NCBI GenBank assembly: GCA_010279815.1
Contig: QEOQ01000413.1
Coordinates: 138,990 to 202,989, forward strand
Direction of reading: 5' to 3'
From: Brachionus plicatilis
Taxonomy: Eukaryota; Rotifera; Eurotatoria; Ploima; Brachionidae
DNA length: 64,000 nucleotides
Part shown: positions 33,266 through 43,930 of the stretch, piece after piece
Layout of the letters: every line of letters starts with the position of its first letter
Numbering within the stretch: the stretch's first letter is position 1
Made by a program: the position numbers and the translations under genes
Notes under the pieces: model-generated
What the model was told of the DNA's origin: nothing
What the model saw: only the letters and a program-made list of their open reading frames with translations
The model's database searches: none

Positions 33266-34019
33266 AAAAAAAAAAGAATGTAGTTTAATTCACCCAAATC
33301 TTTAGTTTTAAAATTATTTGATTATATTAGATTAATTTTTATGTTTGAAATACAAACTTGGTTTTGAAAAAAAAATTTTTTGAGAGTGAGAGAGAAAATA
33401 ATTTAAAAATTTTTTAATTATTAAAAAGTAGATTCACTGCATTTTTATAGTCTTATTCGGTTAAATGGGTTAAATGAAATATTATTTGGACTAATTGAGT
33501 GATTTTTCGAACTAATATAGCTTAAGTATTACCTAGAACCTTAAAATACACTTTTCACAAATTACTAAATCGAGAGTTTTTCACCTTACACGTTTAAGAG
33601 AAAAAAATGCATGTAACGAATTTTTCTAAAAATAAATCACACATATCATTCGATTCTTCTCCTCGAGTTCTACGTATTGAGATAATTTCTAAGAAGTAGC
33701 TTTAAAAATGGAGGAGATATAGAGGATTTTCAAATTCGGTCACACTATTAACCCAAAACCCTTTTAGACTAGATTACCATATAGTTTACGTTTTTTTCTC
33801 TCATTATACAAGCTAAAATGTGTAAAATTGATTATTGTTTTTTCTCTCTTTTTATGTTTTTTTCCACCTAACCCATATAAAAATGTTATCTATCCTCAGA
33901 TTAAATTAAAATATGATACTTCCTTTAATGTCATGCATCACGAGGCTTTAAATAAACTTAAATTACTAAGTCTCAATTGACTTTTTTGGACTTTTTGATT
34001 TGAATGAGAGATGTTGGCA
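33266..34019. other. AT-rich spacer
   Basis: No gene recognised. The 3' part probably belongs to the following LINE fragment. Confidence 0.3.
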
Positions 34020-34310
34020 CAGGACTGAGTCATTCCATTCCATTGGTTGTAAGACTGGTCGACGAATACAAAGCAGATTTCAAATCAAGTTATTTAGAAT
34101 ACCCGACTCCATTGTGTGATTGCTACCTTACTATTTCTTCTTTTTCTCCTGAAGCCTCAACTATGAAAACACGTGTGTAATGTCACTGTATATATTTATT
34201 TTTTGTTTTAAATATATCTCTTTTTAATTTCAGGTTACTTTACCATATTTTATTTTTTTTTTATTTTATTCTGAAGGAGCTAAAGCTCGGCGCAATAAAC
34301 AAATGAATAA
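34020..34310 (+). mobile_element. LINE 3' end with hairpin tail
   Basis: The coding trace EYPTPLCDCYLTISSFSPEA is followed by a 3' region with TTTTATTTT tracts. The hairpin CTGAAGGAGCTAAAGCTCGG comes next, then an AATAAA-type tail. It has the same architecture as the ends at 32940-32985, 35712-35750 and (reverse) 63360-63430. Confidence 0.65.
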
Positions 34311-34823
34311 GAGAGTTTAGAAACAAAACTTGAATAAACTTTATTGGCAAAATAGGTAAAAACCCAAAATTCTATCTTGAACTATAAGATATGCAAATTT
34401 AGAAACACATTAAAAAATTATTTTGTATAAATATAGCATTTTTGAATCAGTAAACGATTTAGGTAACTGTTTTTGAGAAATTCTTACTGATACCTTTAGT
34501 TTGAATACTGAATTAATTCAATGGTAATTTTTGATAGGGAAATATTTTTTATTTTCATACTTTTATTTTCCAAACTCATTTTATTCCCTAATTTTTCAAT
34601 CTTTTAATTATCAGTTAAGTTTTTGTTTATGGTTTGAAGGATAGGTAAAGTGATGAATGAAACAGTACGAAATTTTTAAGTTTATTTGACTTTTTTCTTG
34701 ATTAAAAATGCTTTTTTTTTATTTTTATGTTAAAACTATTCAAAATTATCGATTTAAATTTATTTAATTTTGTTTTTAAATTCTTTTTTCTTTTTTTAAA
34801 TTGAGACTTCATCGCCAATTTTT

Positions 34824-35689
34824 GGCTGATTGAAGTTCATGATCAAATGTAAATTTCAAATCAAAATATTTAGATTTTGATAAAAAAGAGGAATTTTTTA
34901 TCGAATTTTAAATAATTAATGATTAAACTTTTCTAAACATGATTTGTTTAATATTAAAATAAATTTTATGGATTTTAATGAGAAGTAAAAATAAAATCTT
35001 AATCAATATTTTGAATATTTTTAATTCAAAATTAAACTTTGTTACGCCGTAATATATTTTAATTAATATTAAAATATCATTTAAAGCCATAATTTGGATA
35101 CCTTAATGTGGATTTCAAATTTGTCTTTAAGGTTTTCAAATAAGGATTTTAAAAGAATCAATTAAAGAATAATTAATAAAAAAAAAGACTTATCTTTTTA
35201 AAGATTAAAACAATATTCATTTTATGTTTTATTCAAAAATAATTTAAAAATTATTCGGCATTGTGAAATTTGGTACAAAAATCAAAAAAAAATATAAAAA
35301 GTGCCAAAGCTTAAATTCTGAAGGACCAAAACATGTTCTGTAAATTTTAGCAAGTGATAAATTGTTTGTACCAGCACTTAAAGTTAAATTGGATTTTTAA
35401 TATAATGAAGTATCCCAAGTTTACTATTTTCTGAGTTTTGCAGATTTATTGCACAGTTTTGCAGAATCAGTATATTGGTGGTACAAAGGATGTATAAGCT
35501 GCTACAATTTACAGAACATGTTTTGGTCCTTCAGAATTTAAGCTTTGGAATTTTTAATATTCTGTTTTTGTTTTTTGTACCAAATTTCACAATGCCAATT
35601 ATTCTTGATTTTTATAAAAGATTTTCAACAATTTAATTTTGATCATTTGATCATGATCATGATCAAATGATCAAAATTAAATTGTTGCC
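34824..35689. mobile_element. MITE (GGC-TTGAAGTT family) with a nested MITE
   Basis: The left end GGCTGATTGAAGTTCATGAT is inverted at the right end (ends ...ATTGTTGCC at 35689). Flanks ccaattttt / acaattttt match at 8 of 9. The copy is split by a GGCATTGTG MITE at 35257-35596. The right flank (35690-35760) is another LINE hairpin tail, so this MITE landed in a LINE end. Confidence 0.8.
35257..35596. mobile_element. MITE, GGCATTGTG family, nested
   Basis: Complete copy with inverted ends GGCATTGTGAAATTTGGTAC and a flush 8 bp target duplication AATTATTC at 35249-35256 and 35597-35604. Confidence 0.88.
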
Positions 35690-35760
35690 ACAATTTTTAT
35701 TTATGTATCAGAAGGAGCCTAGGCTCAAACCGAAAGAAATAAATAATATAAAAAAATTAA
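35690..35760 (+). repeat. LINE hairpin tail
   Basis: CAGAAGGAGCCTAGGCTCAA forms a perfect GAGCC-TA-GGCTC hairpin, followed by AAATAAATAATATAAAAA. It matches the tails at 34.3 kb and 63.4 kb. Confidence 0.6.
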
Positions 35761-35916
35761 AATTATGGTTACCATGCCAACCAACAAATTTAATCATATG
35801 TTTTAATAACTAATTAATTTAATTTTTGATGAAAGATATAATTTAATGGATAAGATAAGCAATTTTATATTACTCTAAAATTTAAATTTTTATTTTCTCT
35901 TTTAGTTTTGAAAAAA

Positions 35917-37602
35917 ATGGAAGAGATAGATATTACACTTGAATGCAATAAATTGACCAAGTACAAAAATTTAATAAATAAATCAGGTGATTTAATTTGT
36001 CCAGAATGCAAAACACATTCAATCTATGTTGAAGAAACGCTTTATGAAACAATTAATAGGGAAAGAATGATTAGAAAAGAAATTGAGTTTGATTTTGATA
36101 TGTCAATGAGTAATGTGATTGTAGAAAATATTGAAAATGTTATATCACAAATTGATTTAATATTTGAAGAATATATTTCAAAAATTGAAATAAATTCATC
36201 TAATTTACTCAATATGGTCCACAGTAATGATTTAATTGATATTAGGCTACCAAGGTTTTTAACTCGTAGACAAAGGTGCGAAAGCCTCGCTTTAGAAACC
36301 AATAATTTGACTGCTAAAATATGCATTGAAAAAATTAATGACATCAGAATTGAAATTATTGAAAAAATAAGAAAAAAAGAGAATCAACTTTTTGAATTAT
36401 CAAAAAATTTTGAATTTGAAAAATTGTCAAAAGAAAAATTTATCAAAAAAATAGAAACAATCGATTATTTATTCGGCAAAATAGATTTTGAAGAAGATTT
36501 AAAAAAAAAGCAACATATACAAAGGCGCAATTGTGAAAAAAAGATAAATGAAGAGTTAAATGATATTATTACAAACAGCTTTTTATTTATTGAAAATATG
36601 GAAAATCATGTTGAATGTTTAGTATTTAAAAATTTAATGATAAACATATCAAATTACTCAAGCCAACAAAGTAATTTAAATAGCGAAAATAAAAAATATA
36701 GATATTTTCGGTTACTTTTTTAAGGAATAATTGAAAATCAAAAATTTGGATGCCAAGAAATACTTACTGGTCATTTAGATTCGGTTCTGTGTGTAAAAAA
36801 AGTCAACGAAAATACTGTAGTTAGTGGCGGTAAAGATAATGGAATAATGATTTTGAATATTGACAATCCAGAATATACTCAAACATTTTATGGTCATACA
36901 GATTCTGTGAATTGTCTTCAAATTATTGATGAAAAAACTTTAGCTAGTGGAAGCAGTGACAAAACTATAAGGATTTGGAATATTAGTAATTTACAGTGCA
37001 TTGATATTCTTAAAACTCATTCTAAAAAGGTTAATTCACTTCAATTAATGAATAAAAATATCTTAGCTAGTTGCAGTGATGATAAAACAATCAGAATTTG
37101 GAACTTAGCCATTCCAAAATGCATCAGAACACTAAATGGTCACATGGATAAAGTCAGATGTCTGGAAAAAATCAATCAGAGCTCTTTGGCTAGTTGCAGC
37201 GATGATAAAACAATCAAAATTTGGCAAATTGACAATTCAGAATGCATTAAAACACTAAATGGTCATACTAGTTTTGTTCTTTGTCTTCAGTTAATCGATG
37301 AAAATACTTTAGCAAGTGGGGGCGCTGATAAAACAATCAAAATTTGGAATTTAGAAAATTCAGAATGCATTCAAACATTAAATGGTCACACTGGTCCTGT
37401 TGAATGTCTACAGTCTATTAAAAATAATTTAGCAAGTGGAAGTTATGATAAAACTATCAGAACTTGGAATATAGATTATTCAAAATGCATTCGAATCTTT
37501 GATAATACTGCTCCTGTATTTTGTATTGAATTAATCAATGAGGATACTTTGGTTAGTGGTACATGTGATAAATTTCTAAGGATTGCCAGACTATATTGGT
37601 AG
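35917..37602 (+). CDS. Zn-motif / coiled-coil / WD40 protein, two exons
   Basis: Exons 35917-36670 and 36725-37602 are joined by a 54 bp GT-AG intron (phase 1) that removes the in-frame TAA at 36721, giving 543 residues. The first codons after an acceptor-like TTTCTCTTTTAG read EECNK-type sequence, then GDLICPECK. That resembles the last Cys pair of a RING finger whose first half is missing. Residues about 50-260 are helical and coiled-coil (IRKKENQLFELSKNFEFEKL). The C-terminus holds seven WD40 repeats (for example TLNGHTGPVECL then SGSYDKTIRTWN), enough for one beta-propeller. RING/coiled-coil/WD40 proteins are usually ubiquitin ligases or scaffolds. Either the start is this ATG, or upstream exons were lost to the LINE/MITE insertions immediately upstream. 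Confidence 0.75.
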
Positions 37603-37764
37603 AACTTTTAGCGAGTAAAAATTTCAATCTTTTTTTTTCCAAAAACATAAACTTTTTTTGATAGATTATTTAATTAAAAACTTTATTGACTTTTTTTAAT
37701 TTTAAGCCTAATTTTTAAGAAAAATTTCTTTAGAAAATTTTTATGTCTATTATGCTACACATTA

Positions 37765-38309
37765 GCAAATTGAAATTTGAGATCAAGATCAAAAGATCAA
37801 AATATAAATTGTAATATTTTTTTTAATAATAGAGAAAAATAAATTTTTTCAAAAGCAATTACTTGACATGTCATGTCAATTTTATTTTCATATTTAAAAT
37901 TTTAAAATGTCTCTTTTTATTGAACCTTAATAGATTTAAATATTTTAATTGATTTTAATGAAAATCTACTTTTAAAGACAAAAAAATTTAAAATGTTTTA
38001 AAATTTAAAATTTATTAAAGTAGAAAAATAAAATTATTTCAGTTTAAATGAATGGATATAAAAGTTATAAATTTGAATATGTGAATTAACTTTACCTGAA
38101 TTATTTAAATTATTGATTGTTTTTGTTAAATAAATAAGAGATCAATTATTTTGATGTTAATTTGATGATGAACCATAACTAGACATAATATGCCTAGTAA
38201 TGTTTAGTATTTATTTCTTAAAAATTATCAAAATTATTAGATTAATTAAGTTATAAAATTTAAAATGTTCGTTTTGATCTTAAAATTTGATCTGAAACTT
38301 CAATTTGCC
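37765..38309. mobile_element. MITE, GCAAATTGAA / GATCAAGATC subfamily
   Basis: Starts GCAAATTGAAATTTGAGATC and ends CTGAAACTTCAATTTGCC. The 9 bp duplication TACACATTA lies at 37756-37764 and 38310-38318. It is homologous end to end with 55116-55660 in the opposite orientation and partly with 39612-40055. Lies just downstream of the WD40 gene. Confidence 0.85.
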
Positions 38310-38408
38310 TACACATTATTGTTTATTATGGCACTCTACTCCAATATTATTTATGAATTTTTTAAAATTATTTATTATCAAGTTTTGACATAGCTGTAGT
38401 AAGAAGAG

Positions 38409-38535
38409 GGCATTGTGAAATTTGGTACAAAAATAAAAAAAAAATATAAAAAGTGCCAAAGCTTAAGTTCTGAAGGACCTTAACATGTTCTGTAAATTGT
38501 GGCAACTGATACATCCTTTGTACCACCTTTATACT
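38409..38535. repeat. Left half of a GGCATTGTG MITE
   Basis: Matches the left arm of the complete copies up to TTTGTACCACC. The right arm is absent. Confidence 0.75.
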
Positions 38536-38578
38536 CATTCTGTAAAATTCTGCAAAATTGAGAAAATTACGATTTTAG

Positions 38579-38790
38579 TACAGTACAATTTAAAACTAAC
38601 TTGTGCATATCCTTTCCTTAACTCTTCCTCGACTCCTCGCCAACTATTCCTTTTCTCGACTCTTTCTTTTCTTCAACTCTTCCTAAAGTAAAAGTGGGGA
38701 AAGGAAAAGTTGAATAAGAGTTTAGAAAGAGTCGAGGAAAAGTTGAGGAAAGGAAATTTACAAGTAAGTTTTAAATTGTACTGTACAAAA
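38579..38790. repeat. Inverted repeat, AGTACAGTACAATTTAAAAC termini
   Basis: Arms of about 90 bp (left starts AGTACAGTACAATTTAAAAC, right ends GTTTTAAATTGTACTGTAC). The pyrimidine-rich left arm (CTCTTCCTCGACTC repeated) pairs with GAGTCGAGGAAAAGTTGAGG on the right. Probably a foldback MITE. The ORF across its left arm is fortuitous. Confidence 0.75.
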
Positions 38791-38884
38791 TACTAAAATA
38801 AAATATAAAAGACGCCAGATCTTTAACAACAAACTTTAACGAATTAGATTATTGATTATTTTAATAGAAGTCTAAGAAATTTAA

Positions 38885-39290
38885 TCCGTAACATCCATAT
38901 GAGTGGTTTTGTGAATTTCAAATATAAAAATTCTTCATTTTTTGATTTATCAAAATTAAATTAAATGAAAAATACTGGAAAAAATACTGCAATAAAGTGC
39001 AACATACTTAGTTGCACCTTTTTTACCTAAAATGAAATTTTTATTTTCTTTTTTTTTTGTAAAATCAAATCAATAATCTATTTAAATCTTATTGATTCTT
39101 TATTTTTTGTCATTTTTTACATAAGAAAAATTATTTTAGGTAAAAAAGTTGCAACAAAGAATGTTGCACTATGTTGCAGTAATTTTTCTAATATTTTTTA
39201 TTAACTTTAATTTTAATTTATTAAGAAATTAAGAATTTTTGTTCAATTTGTACTTGAAATTCACAATACCCATATGAGTCTTGAATAAAT
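38885..39290. mobile_element. Hairpin MITE nested in another hairpin MITE
   Basis: The outer arms share CATATGAGTGG-TTTGTGAATTTCAA and its inverse (38895 and 39260 sides). The inner palindrome at about 38964-39210 has arms with AATACTGCAATAAAGTGCAACA and AAGGTGCAACT-type inverse copies. Insertion order: outer first, inner later. Confidence 0.65.
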
Positions 39291-39611
39291 ATTTTTTCTT
39301 TCTATACAATCTATACTATCTTGCTCACTAAATAATTTAGTTCTGTAAAATGCTTAATGTTTGAGCAACTTTGCTTAATCCGAAAATAAATGTCTGCTAA
39401 AACTCTGAAATATACTTGCACAGTGTACTAGAATACTTTTTAATAGCGTGAAAAATGCAGAAAATTGGGCATAGTAAAATTTTTGTTCAATTTTCAATTT
39501 GCTCAATTTGCTCAAAAATTTCAAATGGGCAATTTCATTGCATTGCAATTTACACTGTCTTTTAACTAACAAACTAACAAATTTCAATTTTAAAAATTGA
39601 AAATATGCAAC

Positions 39612-40055
39612 ATGGCATTAACTAGACATGTTATGTCTAATAATGGTTCATTACCAAATAAACATCAAAATGATTGATCTCTAATTTATTTAACAAAAAA
39701 AATCAATAATTTAAATAATTCAAGTTAGGTTAATACAAAAATTCAAAATTTATAACTTTTTTATTCATTCATTCAAACTGAAATAATTTCATTTTTCTAC
39801 TTTAATAAATTATAAATTTTAGAACAGTAAATTTTTTTATCTTTAAAAGTAAATTTTCATTAAAATCAATTAAAATATTTAAATCTATTAAAGTTCAATT
39901 AAAAAGGACATTTTAAAATTTTAAATATGAAAATAAACTTGACATGACATGTAAAGTAATTGTATTAGAAAAAAATTATTTTTTCTCTATTATTAAAAAC
40001 AATATTACAATTTATATTTTGATTTTTAGATCTTAATCTCAAACTTCAATTTGCC
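39612..40055. repeat. Truncated MITE copy of the 37765 / 55116 family
   Basis: Interior phrases (ACTAGACATGTTATGTCTAA, TGACATGACATGTAAAGTAA) and the right end CAAACTTCAATTTGCC match. The left 100 bp are missing. Confidence 0.75.
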
Positions 40056-40421
40056 TTTTATGCAGACCTATTTTACTGCATTGAGCAAATTTGCTTAAAA
40101 TTAAACATTTTGCATTTTTAAAAAAAAAATCAAAAAATGTAAAAATTTTTGTCTTTTTTTTTTGGTAAATTTACCAGAATTTTGCTAAGTTCGCATAAAT
40201 TTTGGTATAATCATCAGAGAAAATCAGTAATGTGAGTAAATTTTCTTTTTTTTGCAAAAAAATTTGATTTCAAATGTTGTCCTTATTCATTATTAGAGTT
40301 AATAAAAAAAATTTTCAGACTTAAATCTAAGTAGATTGTAAGTGATTTCATATTTAAAAATTAATTGAAAAAAATTTTATTTATTTGTTTTTTAAATATT
40401 TTTTAGCTATAGTGATCAAGT

Positions 40422-41055
40422 TTATTTGTTGTTGAGCATCTTTTCCAATAGAGCGCTTCCATTCCAAAAAGCTACTGTGACGTGATTATTATCTGTGATC
40501 ATCTCATTTTTAAAATCATGTCGCTAAATACGTAATAATAAGAATATTGAAATTTAAAATATTTTTTTACATTTAAATAAGAAGACATAATTTCAACTGC
40601 AGAATATATGTTTTGAACTTGGATGAATCTAATATTTAAAAAAGAAATGAATTCGGCTTCTAATTCAATAAGCATTTTTTCATCATTTATTTCAAGGATT
40701 ACAAATATTAAAACATTTGCATGACATGATCCAAAATCTCTTATTCTAAAACAAAATAAATCAAATTAATTATTAATTTTTTTTTATTAACTTATTGTAT
40801 AGTTCAGCATATTTGGAGTCCGATCTAATTCTTAAAAACAAAAATGCTTGTCTTTCTTTTGGACAAATGACCGAGTCAGAAAAAATGCTATTTGAAACTT
40901 TTTTGCAAAATTAAATAACTCTCATTTTTATAATTAATTAAAATTAATAAAATACCTTTAAATCTAAAATTATTTGCAATCAAACTCATAAATGTTCTGT
41001 TCGACTCGAAATTAGAATTTAAAACAATCATTTTTTGATGCGGCACGTTGTTCAT
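40422..41055 (-). CDS. SPO16-like meiotic crossover protein, four exons
   Basis: No long ORF exists here, but four short exons join cleanly on the minus strand: 41055-40956, 40897-40792, 40745-40571 and 40523-40422. Introns are 58, 46 and 47 bp, all GT-AG, with phases 1, 2 and 0 all matched. The result is 483 nt, 160 residues plus stop, starting MNNVPHQKMIVLNSNFES. Its layout follows vertebrate SPO16 (C1orf146, about 180 residues). It has an N-terminal beta strand of hydrophobics plus Ser/Asn, then FSDSV, then a hydrophobic strand AFLFLRI, a helix, NVLIFVILEI, a helix, FLNIRFIQVQNIYSAVEIM, and a C-terminal FWNGSALLEKML. SPO16 has a degenerate XPF/ERCC1-like fold and partners SHOC1/ZIP2 to promote meiotic crossovers. 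The gene structure is strong; the family name rests on remembered pattern similarity and needs a profile search. Confidence 0.55.
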
Positions 41056-41256
41056 TTGTTGAGAATTCTAGAAAAATAGTCAAAAATTTGCTAAGTAAAA
41101 TTTTAAATGCTTTAAACAATTTACAATCCTTTTTCAAAAATTTGAAAAAAAAATTCGAAATTTTGAAAAAATCTAAAAATTTGCTTAAAAATTTAATTAT
41201 GCATTTAAAAATGTTCTGACCAAATTTGAAAAATGAAATTTGATCAAAAATATTCC

Positions 41257-42010
41257 GGGTCTAGGTAATTATGTGACCGCCCGTTCTCAACTTTCGTGAC
41301 CTAAATCTTTTCTCGTATTATGTGACCCGAGCTGTTCACAACTTTCGTGACCTGAAATTATGTGATCAAAAAATTTTAAAAGTGATCTCATTTTTTTTAA
41401 ATTGATCACATAATTCATTTAATGGTCACAAAATTTTTTCCTGGTTCACATTATTCTTTTCTTGATCACAAAATTTTTCTTTTGATCACATGATTATGTA
41501 AAGTAAAATTTGCTAAAAATTACAAACTGTTAAGATCACTGAATGAAAAAAAACTAAAACTAAAAATTTGTGATTATAACATGACGAAGTAAATTTCAAA
41601 ATCTTTATTTAAGGACAGGATTTTTCAATTACTAAAGCTTTATTATTTTTAATTGAAATGAATAACCAAGATATTTTAGAACTAAGTTCTAGAGTAAAAA
41701 AATTTCAAAAATTAAAATTTTTGATTTATTTTTTTTTATAAAAATAAAATATTTCTTTCAAAATTTTTTATTTAAAACAAGAAAAGAAATTTATTCAGTC
41801 TACAAACAAAACAAACAGATTATTGTTTTTTGGAAAATAATTGAGCTAAATGAAATATTTTAAATTATATAAAATTGTGTGTTAAAAAAATATTTTTATT
41901 CTTGATTAAAAATTTCTTGTAATAGTCTCGGGTCACAAAATTTTTTTCTGGTTCACATTATTCTTATCTGGGTCACATTTTTTCATTTTGGAACACATTA
42001 TTTGACAAAA
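41257..42010. repeat. GGGTCT-type MULE end with GTGACC / TTCACA arrays
   Basis: Begins GGGTCTAGGTAATTATGTGA, followed by repeats of ATGTGACC, TTCGTGACCT, TGATCACA and GGTTCACATTATTCTT. The matching right terminus was not found. Similar to the ends of 3049-4774. The flanking 41056-41256 is featureless. Confidence 0.6.
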
Positions 42011-42085
42011 TTTTTTATTCTTTATTTTTTGACAACTTCAGTATGCCATCATTTTGATGTTTATTTGGTAATGAACCATTATTAG
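42011..42085. repeat. MITE piece left of the hAT insertion
   Basis: CATTTTGATGTTTATTTGGT... matches (in reverse) the interior of the 37765 / 55116 MITE family. The copy resumes at 42848 after the hAT element. Confidence 0.7.
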
Positions 42086-42839
42086 TAGTGTTGTGAGTCG
42101 ACTAGAAAATCATCAAGTCGACTGTAATCGACTAATTTTTTTTCGAGTCGACTTTAATCGACTTTATTTTTCTCGAGTCGACTAAATTCGACTAAAGTCG
42201 ACTTTTTTGCCGTTTTTCAAAAATAAAAAAGCGTTAACTTAAAAAAATTAATTCGAAACTAGATTCGATTGTTTCTAACAATTAAGACAAAAGACTTTTA
42301 ATATCAAACAATAAAACTAAAGTCACTATTTTAATTATCCAGTCACTGAGTTTTTATGTCCATTAAATTTCTATAGTGAAAATTCTTTTTTTACGAATTT
42401 AAACTCAGTTGCAAAAATAATATTTGCAACTACAGCTACTTCAGTGCCCTCAGAATGTTTATTTAGTAAAGCTGCTGAATTGATTACTAGTCGTAGAAAT
42501 AGATTAAAACCTGAATTGGCCGAAAAGTTATTAATTTTAGGGTGCAATTAATTTGATTAGTTTGATTAGTTTGTGATCGTTTTTATCCATTTTTTTTACT
42601 TAATTGTTACTAATATAAATGTTAAACTTTAAATTTTTTTGTATAAAATTGACAATCAAAATATAAATAAAATTTGATTTTAAAATTTATTTCAATTATT
42701 TGATTTAAGCTTCGACTTAAGTCGACTTTAAAGAAAAACTAGTCGACTAGAGTCGACTTACAAGATTTCGAGTCGACTGTCAGAAAAATCGACTAGTCGA
42801 AAAAAAAGTCGACTTTTTCCGAGTCGACTCACAACACTA
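42086..42839 (+). mobile_element. hAT element, copy A (754 bp)
   Basis: The termini are TAGTGTTGTGAGTCGACT... and its inverse, with subterminal arrays of AGTCGACT / CGACTAGTCG. A perfect 8 bp duplication ATTATTAG (42078-42085 and 42840-42847) is diagnostic of hAT. Internally the plus strand (about 42394-42551) still encodes the C-terminal hAT dimerisation region: TSVPSECLFSKAAELI, SRRNRLKPELAEKLLIL, then stop. The rest of the transposase is gone. It is inserted in a MITE copy (resumes 42848-42974). Confidence 0.93.
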
Positions 42840-42847
42840 ATTATTAG

Positions 42848-42974
42848 ACATAACATGTCTAGTAATGTTTAGTATTTATTTTTTAGAAATTATTAAAATC
42901 ATTAGATTATTTAGGTTTTAAGATTTTAAATGATCGTTTTGATCTTAAAATTTGATCTGATACTTCAATTTTCC
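42848..42974. repeat. MITE piece right of the hAT insertion
   Basis: ACATAACATGTCTAGTAATG through ACTTCAATTTTCC, continuous with the 42011-42085 piece once the hAT element and one duplication are removed. Confidence 0.7.
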
Positions 42975-43069
42975 AAAAATAAATTAATAAGGTTATTTAT
43001 TCTTTGTTTAATTTTCTATATTTTTGAACTCGATATTTTTTTTTTCAGATAAATTCGATATTTTTTTTC

Positions 43070-43190
43070 GGGTCTTTATTCATAGGTAACCAGTTGGTCA
43101 CAAATTTGTGACCAGTACTCCTTACCTAAAATACGTGACCAAGACTGCTCACCTAAAATTTAAAGATTGAATATTTGACCAGAAATAAAT
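43070..43190. repeat. GGGTCT-type MULE terminus
   Basis: GGGTCTTTATTCATAGGTAA followed by GGTCACAAATTTGTGACC and TACGTGACC, TGCTCACC units. No opposite terminus recognised. Confidence 0.5.
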
Positions 43191-43360
43191 GACTTTTTTT
43201 TTCTGAAAAAACAATTATTTTAATCAATTTTAAAATAATTTTTGATGATTTTAAATAGAAAAAAATTAATTTTATTTGATAAAATACTTTTCATTTTGAA
43301 ACACAATAAAAATTTAATTGTGCATTAACAAACTCGCTTGGTTCTTTTGAAGGATATTTT

Positions 43361-43715
43361 GGCATTGTGAATTTTCATACAAAAATTACAATACAAAAAG
43401 TAAAAAAGGTTATAACTTTTGTTCTAACGGTTCAAAACATGTTCTGCAAATGTAACAAAGTGTAACAACTTTTGTTACACCTATTGTGAAAGTCTGCAAA
43501 AACTCTGCAAATTAATTGCGCATTTCGTTTCAATACGTTTCAATGGCGTAAAATTTTGCATAAATTTGCACACATTTAGCAGACTTTCACAATAGGTGTA
43601 ACAAAAGTTGTTACACTTTGTTACATTTGCAGAACATGTTTTGAACCGTTAGAACAAAAGTTATAACCTTTTTTACTTTTTGTATTGTAATTTTTGTATG
43701 AAAATTCACAATGCC
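43361..43715. mobile_element. Near-perfect palindromic MITE, GGCATTGTG family
   Basis: Arms of about 139 bp (43361-43499 and 43577-43715) appear to be exact reverse complements around a 77 bp loop. Starts GGCATTGTGAATTTTCATAC. No clear target duplication. Confidence 0.85.
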
Positions 43716-43774
43716 AAAACATTTGATTCGCTTTTAAAAAAATTAAAAAAAATTGATTTCATTTTTGTCTATTC

Positions 43775-43930
43775 TGGATTGAATCAACCAATGAAGAAGA
43801 TTTAGAATCAACTACTGAAGTTGATTTAGGGTCATTTGCTAATCTATCCAACATTTCAAAGCTTTTGTTTTTTTTTCGTTACTTTAATTTTTTCTTTTCA
43901 AATATTGTATTAAAATATAGGGAAAAATAA
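43775..43930 (+). pseudogene. Relic of the last exon of a GPI-anchored protein gene
   Basis: Open frame WIESTNEEDLESTTEVDLGS then FANLSNISKLLFFF, ending at 43930. It resembles the last exon of the gene at 45019-47725 (ESNSEVDLGSSVNS then FLLFFVTIIFSF) and lies in the opposite orientation 1.1 kb away. No other exon of this copy was found. Confidence 0.5.

Noticed and set aside
42086..42200. GTCGAC-rich repeats as a satellite or restriction-site cluster
   Set aside because: They are subterminal repeats of a hAT element defined by exact ends and target duplications, not a satellite.
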